60,000 nucleotides of DNA from NCBI GenBank assembly GCA_903813345.2, contig CAIIXF020000006.1, forward strand, positions 26,297,936 to 26,357,935, given 5' to 3'. A program made the translations under genes and the position numbers. The stretch is from Owenia fusiformis. Its lineage: Eukaryota > Annelida > Polychaeta > Sabellida > Oweniidae. Positions 55,601 through 60,000 of the stretch are shown piece by piece (the first letter of the stretch is position 1; every line of letters begins with the position of its first letter). The notes under the pieces were generated by a model, which saw only the letters and a program-made list of their open reading frames with translations, ran no database searches and was not told the origin of the DNA.

Positions 55601-58043
55601 TTCAGTTCAAAAGGTTTTCCCCAAGGGTTAGCTTGAATGTTTTTTCTTTTCTTTAAATGCTGAGATAAGACTCAGGCCCGTAGCCAGGATTTGCCAAGGG
55701 GGGGGGGGGGTTCAGTTTTCAAAGATTTCCAGGGAGGGTTCACATTTGACAATTTTGGGCCAAATATGGCTAAAATCACTTGAGAAGTGCTCAAAATGGT
55801 GAAAAACTGCATGATTTTTAACCCTGCAAACCCTCCTGGCTACGGGCCTAAGGCTCTATAGATAAATCATTTGGTTTTAAAGGGGTTTCTAATCTCTGCT
55901 ACCAGGGTCAGACCAAACTTTGAAAAAGCTGCTGAATTGACATCAGTTCGCCCTGATGGGTTTTCTTGCATCTGTCTATCTTGGTGGATGGGCAGGTGCA
56001 AAGTAAATTTTGTAAATTCCAAGAGAACTGCTTGTCCGTTCACCTTGAAATTCTTACAGATGCAAAAGCAGACAAGTGCCAACATCTGGTTATTCAGACC
56101 AAATCTGAGAATCATATTTGTTCTGTTTTTAGATCAAAGATGATTGCATAAGGCGTGTGCTGAGGAACTGTCTGAGAATCATATTTGTTCTGTTTTTAGA
56201 TCAAAGATGATTGCATAAGGCGTGTGGTGAGGAACTGTCTGAGAATCATATTTGTTTTGTTTTTAGATCAAAGATGATTGCATAAGGCGTGTGGTGAGGA
56301 ACTGTCTGAGAATCATATTTGTTCTGTTTTTAGATCAAAGATGATTGTATAAGGCGTGTGGTGAGGAACTGTCTGAGAATCATATTTGTTCTGTTTTTAG
56401 ATCAAAGATGATTGCATAAGACGTGTGGTGAGGAACTGTCCAAGGCTGAAGTCTCTAACTCTTGGAAGTTGTCCTTATATAACTGATGGTGCTCTAGTAG
56501 AAATTGCAACATATATGACTGGATTGAGGTTAGTGATTTGTAATTGTACCTGTCGGTTAATGAATGTTTAATTAGCTTGTTTTAATATCACCCCATTTCA
56601 TTGTTATGAAATTCGTAATTTATTGTACATTTAGTCATTTTATGTACCCTAAAATGTATTTCAAAGATCTAATAAGTTCAGATTTTGATTTAATTAGCTA
56701 ATAAGGGATCAAATTTAGATGAAAAAAAAATGGAAACACAAAGCCAAGAACACTAACTCAATAAAACAATAAATCATAGGAAAGTAAATCCTTAGTTACA
56801 CAAGGCAAAACAACGCCATGTCATTGGAGAAATCTATATATCAAATGATAATCTAATGATTCTGTTTGTAGACATCTCGATGTACGTGGAAGTAAAAAAG
56901 TGACAGATGTTGGTATTCGAAACATTGCACACAATTGTAGGTTCTTAACTGAACTAGATCTCAGTTCTACGGCTATCACACAGAAAAGGTACAGTAGAAT
57001 AAATTGAACAGTTTTGATCCACCATAGTCTCTTGTGAATTAAAACGTCAGGGAAAATTGAAAAGGGTCAGAGAAAATGTTTTGAAGAATTAAGACTTTGA
57101 AAATCTTAAATAAACATTTTAATCAATTCCTAGATTACTTATTATTTAATTGCGCATAGTATGCAACATAGTTCTCTATCTAGTATGCTTATCATGGTCA
57201 AATATTCCTTGTTCAACAGAATATTGTTTCAAATTGCCGTTGTTTCTTTGGAAATGTGTGAAAACAAGTGATTGGTTAGCGAAACATCAGAGATTTCATC
57301 ATTATTAATAATATTGAGGGGCCTCATTTCTGTTTGGTGTATTTCCAGTGTTTTTGCCCTAGCAAGCTACGCTATACAGAGACTAGAGGTGTTGAAGTTG
57401 AACTTCTGTAGGGACATCACAGAAGGAGCACTAGCAAAACTAGCCAAGAATTGCAAAAGGTAAACAAAAAATATTCTCTAACAGTATTGATTACAATAAA
57501 GGATTTAAGCCTAGTAGGAAGCCCAGGTGGAATTATTGAATGGACTGTTGTAGGGAACCTTTATTATAATATATGAGACTGGTAGGCTGAGATAATATTG
57601 CTAGCATAAGGAATGAGTACATTAACACCTAGCAAGAGATTTTGAACAGTTTAAAAGGAAATGAAATCCAGGCCCGTAGCCATGGAGGGTGGGGGGTTCG
57701 AGTGAATCAATCATTCTTAAAAATTAAAAAATCATGCAGTTTTTCATCATTCTGAATACTCTTCAAGTGATATCAGTTGACTTAAGTGAAACCCCACTAA
57801 TTTTTTCTTGAAACTGAACCTCATTGGCAAAAGCTGGCAACAGACCTGAAAATCCAATCAGAAAACGTTTTGTAAGGTCAGCATTTTTATCTGCATAAGC
57901 AGCTGTTTTGCTTATCATTATAAAAACTATTTGTACCTGATTTCAGATTACACATGTTAGAGCTGTTTGGTGGACGAAGGATTAGAGATAACGGTATTGC
58001 TAGGATACAAATGGAAAACAAGAATCTAGTTATCAAAATGTGA
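31505..58043 (+). CDS. Large F-box/leucine-rich-repeat protein, 16 coding exons
   Basis: Coding exons: 31505-31671, 31998-34116, 34572-34690, 39949-42272, 42496-42551, 43021-43174, 47704-47867, 48382-48536, 52517-52597, 52923-53034, 55496-55573, 56401-56528, 56872-56988, 57349-57459, 57947-58043. The first of these continues a UTR exon part from 31500. All joins are GT..AG, phases agree, and the total is 5982 nt (1993 aa). Residues 1-55 are conserved-looking and basic; 56-1600 are mainly disordered and rich in Lys, Asn, Ser and Asp, with a CxxC-x10-CxxC motif at about 968-985 and an acidic repeat at about 1120-1195. An F-box is at about 1605-1647 and about ten AMN1/FBXL-type LRRs reach the C-terminus. 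F-box/LRR proteins are usually SCF substrate receptors binding SKP1; that role is inferred here. The N-terminal 1600 residues are unusual for the family. I do not recognise a named ortholog. By count I list 15 intervals; the 16th exon is the non-coding first exon upstream. Confidence 0.85.
31998..34116 (+). CDS. F-box/LRR gene, large disordered exon 1 (2.1 kb)
   Basis: The exon (residues 56-762) reads openly for 707 codons after an acceptor at 31997. It is Asn/Lys/Ser/Asp-rich with no folded domain visible. It includes a short PEY repeat (APEYDSPDPEYHHPVPEY) and the segment RPESPDRYRNFIRHTLTSPE near its end. The frame stays open upstream of the acceptor to 31738, but phase and splice signals favour the spliced start. 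The donor is GAG|GTAAAT, phase 0. Confidence 0.85.
34405..34500 (+). repeat. Transposon-derived hairpin with GTCCGT-type microsatellite
   Basis: CCCCACCACATAATGTGGGG is a short palindrome followed by GCCATATTG, GGCCTAG and a TCTGTCCGTC-type run. The same arrangement occurs at 50552-50660. The run of GTCC units is probably a tail of this element. Confidence 0.6.
34572..34690 (+). CDS. F-box/LRR gene, small exon after disordered exon 1
   Basis: It encodes NYMHERPTSVEPGGHQRTLS then SPGLSALKHIDGIRGFHEN, in the phase needed on both sides. The donor is AATAG|GTTTGT. Confidence 0.78.
34786..34945 (+). repeat. Copy of the dispersed ~130-bp repeat family
   Basis: It carries AGAAGTGATGACACATTG, GGTGGTTGGTGTTTGGTGG and GGTGGTGACATTTTGCATG in the family order. 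A long direct-repeat element begins right at its end. Confidence 0.6.
34949..36464. mobile_element. Element bounded by two 454-bp direct repeats (LTR-like, non-autonomous)
   Basis: 34949-35402 and 36011-36464 are direct copies (about 98% alike by eye) beginning GATATAGTCCTGAG and ending GTGATCTTCAA. CCTTGG stands just before the first (34943-34948) and just after the second (36465-36470), as a 6-bp target duplication would. The 608-bp middle has no substantial ORF. The repeats lack the usual TG..CA ends, so an ordinary LTR retrotransposon is doubtful. A partial tandem duplication is the alternative. Confidence 0.6.
36740..37070. repeat. Fragments of two dispersed families
   Basis: 36740-36808 matches the ~130-bp family (GGCGACATATTGTTATAGTC, TTTGGTGGTTGGTGTTTTGG). 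36855-37070 matches the arms of the foldback at 49414-50244 (CCATGCAATGGGTATATCAT, TTTGCGTGTAACCTTCACT). Confidence 0.65.
37769..38601. mobile_element. 833-bp MITE with TTAA target duplication
   Basis: The ends AGTCCCCGTCTAAAGTTT and AAACTTTAGATGGGGACT are inverted copies, with TTAA on each side (37765-37768, 38602-38605). The interior is A/T-rich without an ORF. A TTAA target points to piggyBac- or Kolobok-type transposases. It lies in the intron before exon 39949. Confidence 0.85.
39379..39530 (+). repeat. Copy of the dispersed ~130-bp repeat family (full-looking)
   Basis: It begins GTCACCAACAGAAGTGGTGAC, a short hairpin, continues with CATACTGCTATTGTCTCCAA and a GGTTGGT-rich middle, and ends CGCATGTTAATGCC. 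It is the best copy for building a consensus. Confidence 0.6.
39949..42272 (+). CDS. F-box/LRR gene, large disordered exon 2 with zinc-ribbon-like motif (2.3 kb)
   Basis: Residues 802-1576. CPDCQGVNKPYVTWCLECGC (about 968-987) is a four-cysteine CxxC-x10-CxxC motif like a small zinc ribbon. An acidic tract at 40909-41120 repeats DY/NDY-type units of 12-16 residues (QKDYEDDH, QMDYEDNHDDY). A Pro/Lys-rich stretch (SPKPPKPTKSKAKP) precedes a Ser/Arg-rich end. It leaves in phase 1 at AAAAG|GTAATC. Without splicing, the frame would stop at 42301. Confidence 0.87.
42496..42551 (+). CDS. F-box/LRR gene, 56-nt exon
   Basis: It encodes GPVSEIRRSEDPYAKYIAM in phase between the disordered exon and the F-box exon. 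The donor is ATG|GTGAGA. Confidence 0.75.
43021..43174 (+). CDS. F-box exon
   Basis: After SPRIEEGDFSIW it encodes LCLPDEVLLSIFSYLPHSVL and ARCALVCQQFYRVAMDDSL, a canonical F-box with LP-x-E-hydrophobic start and the CxxVCxxF-type second half. It ends CTCT|GTAAGT, phase 1. A duplicate of its last bases and donor lies 134 bp downstream. Confidence 0.93.
44205..44490. repeat. Partial copy of the TTAA foldback family
   Basis: CAGAAAATGTGCCCAATATAT and TTGAAATTTTGAAAAGTTGT match an arm of 45250-46001, and the opposite arm reappears after a short centre (GGCACATTTTCTCAAAAGTG). Confidence 0.6.
44505..45215. repeat. Satellite-like stretch of TTTCTCCAG/TATGAAC units in both orientations
   Basis: ACTTTCTCCAGTNTGTATGA and its reverse complement occur about ten times, at irregular 40-70 bp steps, changing orientation near 44740 and again near 45190. 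The open frames across it arise from the repeats. Confidence 0.65.
45250..46001. mobile_element. 752-bp foldback element with TTAA target duplication
   Basis: It is a near-perfect palindrome. The left end GGTGCTATGTAAGTTAACAG faces CTGTTAACTTCCATAGCACC, and pairing continues for about 340 bp per arm to a centre near 45625. TTAA flanks both sides (45246-45249, 46002-46005). It has no ORF. Related fragments are at 31015-31200 and 44205-44490. Confidence 0.88.
46477..47482. mobile_element. ~1.0-kb MITE with GCCTTAAAGTG ends
   Basis: It starts GCCTTAAAGTG and ends CACTTTAAGGC, inverted copies. Beyond that the arms diverge. The inside is less repetitive, with no transposase ORF. The target duplication is unclear. 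It lies in the intron between the F-box exon and the first LRR exon. Confidence 0.6.
47704..47867 (+). CDS. F-box/LRR gene exon: end of F-box and first LRR
   Basis: It completes LW (the usual end of an F-box), then encodes RSISLANKHNVKDDWLVCIG and the first LRR (PRQLNLAYCKGKRVTSKGL). It is 164 nt, phase 1 to phase 0. Confidence 0.9.
48027..48192. mobile_element. Short MITE with GGGGCGTAACCAG ends
   Basis: CAGGGGCGTAACCAG on the left faces CTGGCTTCGCCTATG on the right, and internal GCGATCGCCCC / GCGATCGATCGCACCCCCC segments pair. Similar ends occur at 55674-55849, 57671-57850 and, partially, near 7040 and 52355. Confidence 0.6.
48382..48536 (+). CDS. F-box/LRR gene exon: LRRs 2-3
   Basis: It encodes ELDITGCNEGELKGDSLIL and IRKLDASWCNIDNNQLAVIC. 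The CxN/CN pattern is typical of cysteine-containing LRRs. It leaves in phase 2. Confidence 0.9.
48600..48775 (+). repeat. GTCCGTTG/GTCCATCC-type microsatellite after a hairpin
   Basis: GGCTCACACAGTGAGCC is a perfect hairpin, followed by more than 120 bp of degenerate TCCGTCCGTTGGTC units. Open frames on both strands are artefacts of this repeat. Confidence 0.8.
49414..50244. mobile_element. 831-bp foldback element with 5-bp target duplication
   Basis: The left arm begins CACAGGCTGGTATCGAAA and is matched by TTTCGATACCAGCCTGTG at the right. Pairing runs about 400 bp per arm. TTATT flanks both sides (49409-49413, 50245-50249). The motif TTTGTCCGCTGTGACGGAGC occurs near the outer ends and again, inverted about the centre, at 49797-49861. 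It has no ORF. A fragment of the family is at 36855-37070. Confidence 0.88.
50552..50660 (+). repeat. Transposon hairpin followed by (GTCC/GTCCGT)n microsatellite
   Basis: CCCCACCACATAGTGTGGGG, then GCCATATTGTCGGCCTAG and a GTCCGTCCGTACGTCC run, as at 34405-34500. Confidence 0.75.
51120..52190. repeat. ~162-bp tandem repeat, about six to seven copies
   Basis: GGCAGCCATTTTGGATTTTC recurs near 51294, 51456, 51617, 51779, 51942 and 52104, followed each time by AAAATCTTGTCTGTAAAGTC, GGTGAACCGTTTGGTAGATC and GATGATTCTTAGTATGAAAA. Copies are 85-95% alike. It lies in the intron before LRR exon 52517. Confidence 0.92.
52517..52597 (+). CDS. F-box/LRR gene exon: LRR 4
   Basis: It encodes LESISLKGCQNITDEGVEML onward to THGT, a full LRR in 81 nt. 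Phase 2 on both sides. Confidence 0.92.
52923..53034 (+). CDS. F-box/LRR gene exon: LRRs 5-6
   Basis: It encodes SLESLDLCGCIQVTNEGIYK and LLSLSLGECYK. It leaves in phase 0. A LINE fragment occupies the following intron. Confidence 0.92.
53248..53856 (+). pseudogene. LINE reverse-transcriptase C-terminal fragment
   Basis: A 202-codon open frame belonging to the LINE at 53070-55175, starting at an internal ATG. It lacks the catalytic reverse-transcriptase palm motifs (5' truncated) and is cut short by a probable single-base deletion before the Cys/His knuckle. Confidence 0.85.
53911..54809. mobile_element. 899-bp hAT-like non-autonomous element nested in the LINE
   Basis: The ends are TAGAGGTGTCAAG and, inverted, TAGTGGTGTCAATT, with ACCGGTTAACCGG stretches just inside both ends. 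An 8-bp duplication, CCAAATAC, flanks it (53903-53910, 54810-54817), as expected of hAT. Inside is a ~125-130-bp tandem repeat (about 2.5 copies; TGTTAATCTGTTTGTTTTTC, CATCCAATCAGCAACTTT). It has no transposase. Confidence 0.9.
55496..55573 (+). CDS. F-box/LRR gene exon: end of LRR 6 and start of LRR 7
   Basis: It encodes LSDVCIGQLSMSLCGLEVLD then LRGCKQ in 78 nt, phase 0 at both ends. Confidence 0.92.
55674..55849. mobile_element. 176-bp MITE with AGGCCCGTAGCCAGGA ends
   Basis: AGGCCCGTAGCCAGGA on the left is exactly mirrored by TCCTGGCTACGGGCCT on the right. A relative is at 57671-57850 (GGCCCGTAGCCATGG). A G-run and CATGATTTTTAACC segment lie inside. Confidence 0.8.
56104..56440 (+). repeat. 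67-bp tandem repeat carrying a 3' splice site
   Basis: Four extra copies plus the functional one of a unit that spans the intron end and exon start: CATATTTGTTCTGTTTTTAG followed by ATCAAAGATGATTGCATAAG and GCGTGTGGTGAGGAACTGT. Acceptor AGs end at 56132, 56199, 56266, 56333 and 56400, exactly 67 bp apart. Only the last copy continues with CCAAGGCTGAAG. Confidence 0.95.
56401..56528 (+). CDS. F-box/LRR gene exon: LRRs 7-8
   Basis: It encodes IKDDCIRRVVRNCPRLKSLT then LGSCPYITDGALVEIA. Its acceptor is the last of five near-identical copies spaced 67 bp apart. Only this copy continues into the LRR coding sequence. Confidence 0.92.
56872..56988 (+). CDS. F-box/LRR gene exon: LRR 9
   Basis: It encodes HLDVRGSKKVTDVGIRNIA and FLTELDLSSTAITQK, two LRR cores. 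Phase 2 on both sides. Confidence 0.92.
57349..57459 (+). CDS. F-box/LRR gene exon: LRR 10
   Basis: It encodes SVFALASYAIQRLEVLKLNF and CRDITEGALAKLAKNCK. Phase 2 on both sides. Confidence 0.92.
57671..57850. mobile_element. Diverged copy of the GGCCCGTAGCCA MITE
   Basis: It starts CCAGGCCCGTAGCCATGG and contains AAATCATGCAGTTTTTCATC as in 55674-55849. The right end (AGCTGGCAACAGACCTG) is diverged. Confidence 0.55.
57947..58043 (+). CDS. F-box/LRR gene, last coding exon
   Basis: It encodes LHMLELFGGRRIRDNGIARI and a short tail ending NLVIKM, then TGA at 58041-58043. It caps the LRR solenoid. Confidence 0.9.
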
Positions 58044-59695
58044 ATATTTTGAGACTCTGGAATCATATCCTACATACCAATGAAAACAAAATTTAGTTAT
58101 CGAAATCTGAACTCTGAGACTCTGGAATGGTGTCCTACATACCATATAATGGGTAGGGGGCTCCAAATTATATACAATATCTGTCTTAGCACCTTCCCTT
58201 TACAGCTTAAAGAATAGACCAGGAGAAAGAGGAGGCAGCCACCCAATGTTTATCCCAAGTCACTTTGACACTTCTAGGCAGGCCTTAGTGATGTAATAAA
58301 CATAGGCCAAGGGCGATAGAAATAATCTTTAAATAAAGATGGCTCTTAAATAGGATTCTGCTGCGGTCATCAATCTTTATATTGGCCCAAAACCAAATTG
58401 GAATAAAGTGCAAACTTAATGACATTTTATTCATGTCATGAAATGTTTTGAGCGAAAATATTGTCAGATTGTGACCATCTTTGAGGAAGTTTCAACTCAA
58501 GTCTATGACACAGCTTAATCATCACTTAATCCATGTTCTGCACCTTTATCACCAATGGTGTTATATGATACAAGCTGGAAATTGATTGAGGTGAATATGG
58601 GATAAAAACTGTGATGTATAAAGTCTGCCCATTTCATCATGAATAAGTTGCATCCAACTTGTAAGAAATTAAAAAATTGTAAAACTGATGATTGTCATGG
58701 AAAACTAGATGAAATGTAGTCTTGGAAGAAAGAGACTCGAACAAAACATTGTATTTATTAAGAATGAAAGCTTAGTCTGTTGCAAGCACAAGAAAACACG
58801 ACCAGTTTGATAAACATGATTTACTACTGTACATGTACATAAGAAAACTGTACAGCTACTTTAATGCAGATGCTGATTTTTCTATTAAATTATTGACCAA
58901 TTATGCTTATTTTTGAAAATATGGTAGATTGAAGTTTATATTTACATAATTTATAAGATGGAACTTGTATATTACTTGTATAATATTTGTACATGCATAT
59001 ATGCAGTCATTTTAATGTATCGTAGAACTGTGATATGATACATCAGCTGTAAATCATTCAGTCTGACATAGACATTAGAGAGATTTTGTGACGCAATTAC
59101 TGTACAGCATGTTTATAACTTATAAAGTTTGTGTTCTATGTCATCATTTATTGTGCAGCTCTATCCGTCCATAAATATGGAGCCATTGCTTGTAAAACAT
59201 TGTTTACAGTGGATAAATCCTTATCTTGTGTGGACATATTTATTGACAGGGAATCATATTGATACTTGGCATGAAATTCATATTATTACCAAGGAATTTA
59301 GAGAAGAAAGCTATTCATTTTCGTGAAAAGAATGTTAGAATTGATGGATAAAATATACATTTCTAAACATATAAATACATGTTTTTGTGAAATGCAAAAT
59401 TTCGATTCACTTACACATAAGTTATACTTTCACTTATGAGCCAAATGATCTCTAATAATTGTTATCTTCCACTTATTTGGCTGTTTGATGGTCTCTTGTT
59501 GAGTTACCCCCACTCAACTACAAGTCATAGGTTTACAAGTCCAAAAATACCCATTCTTTCTAAGGATTTACTGTATACTGAGATTGTTGGGTTTCATTGA
59601 AAGGCATGCCTTTAATAGCTGTGGTTAAAGTAGACTTATGGACCTTTTTTTCTGGCTCACTTAGGGCACTTTTGTCACACCTTGGTGAGTTTCCA
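58044..59695 (+). other. 3' UTR and downstream region of the F-box/LRR gene
   Basis: No further coding exon in phase or with a recognisable domain was found. The sequence is AT-rich and mostly unique. Part of it is presumably 3' UTR. Confidence 0.4.
58332..58337 (+). terminator. Candidate polyadenylation signal of the F-box/LRR gene
   Basis: AATAAA lies about 290 nt after the stop codon at 58043, within CTTTAAATAAAGATGG. Further hexamer-like sites occur downstream, so the true 3' end is uncertain. Confidence 0.35.
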
Positions 59696-60000
59696 TATAC
59701 AGGGTGTCCCGAAAGTATGGGGGCCCCCCTAGGCAGACATATTCCAGTGTCCTCATAGTATGTATCATATATCATTTTAAAGCTTATCCAAAGTTACATT
59801 GATTTGCCAAGTATTATGGTTTAACTCCCAAATGGGAAAAAGTTACAGTCATTTTAAAAGTTAGTGTTTTGTCAAAATAAAGTTCAATTTTACACCACAC
59901 TACTAGTGTATGAGACCCCCCTTGGCTATTGTAACAGCAGCAATTATTTTCAAATATGACCTCAAAAGCCCTTCAAAAAGGGATGTGGAATTTCATAACC
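59696..60000 (-). mobile_element. End of a mariner-like element (runs off the window)
   Basis: TATACAGGGTGTCCCGAAAG is a typical mariner terminal sequence next to a TA target. Inside, on the minus strand near 59944-59975, the reading GGTCATATTTGAAAATAA resembles the GGHFEN end of mariner transposases with a frame break. It is therefore probably a decayed copy in minus orientation. The other end is outside the window. Confidence 0.5.

Noticed and set aside
55867-56151. Three overlapping 60-90 codon frames before LRR exon 56401
   Set aside because: They lie in intron sequence and end in the copied splice-site repeat; no domain is seen.
1-60000. CRISPR array or prokaryotic operon
   Set aside because: Tandem repeats here have no constant repeat/variable spacer pattern, and genes are intron-rich with eukaryotic splice sites.

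Overview
The window is animal (metazoan) nuclear DNA: AT-rich, intron-dense, with GT..AG introns and many short non-autonomous transposons, foldback elements and minisatellites. This repeat style fits a marine invertebrate genome, perhaps a mollusc or other lophotrochozoan. The organism assignment is an inference; nothing in the window fixes the species.

Two protein-coding genes diverge from a shared control region near 30.4-30.75 kb. On the minus strand lies CNOT4, the E3 ubiquitin ligase and RNA-binding subunit of CCR4-NOT. I could join 17 coding exons from 27698 down to 4207 with every splice phase consistent (2160 nt, 719 aa): a C4C4 RING, a basic linker, an RRM, a CCCH zinc finger, then a long Pro/Gln/Ser-rich tail. 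A start-proximal ORF at 21650-21733 ends in a phase-matched donor and could be an alternative first exon for a RING-less form.

On the plus strand lies a large F-box/LRR gene. Sixteen coding exons join in phase from 31505 to 58043 (5982 nt, 1993 aa). The first ~1600 residues are mostly disordered and charged, with a four-cysteine zinc-ribbon-like motif and an acidic Asp/Tyr/Asn repeat tract. An F-box and about ten AMN1/FBXL-type cysteine-containing leucine-rich repeats follow. I do not recognise a named ortholog.

The rest is introns and intergenic DNA full of mobile elements. These include several TA- or TTAA-flanked MITEs, two near-perfect foldback palindromes (45.2-46.0 and 49.4-50.2 kb), and a 371-bp promoter-like insertion with a 9-bp target duplication inside a 76-bp minisatellite. 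There is also a 5'-truncated LINE interrupted by an ~0.9-kb hAT-like element, a pair of ~98% identical 454-bp direct repeats, and a dispersed ~130-bp repeat family. The right edge (59.7-60.0 kb) enters a mariner-like element. In the F-box gene, a 67-bp tandem repeat has copied a 3' splice site four extra times next to an LRR exon.
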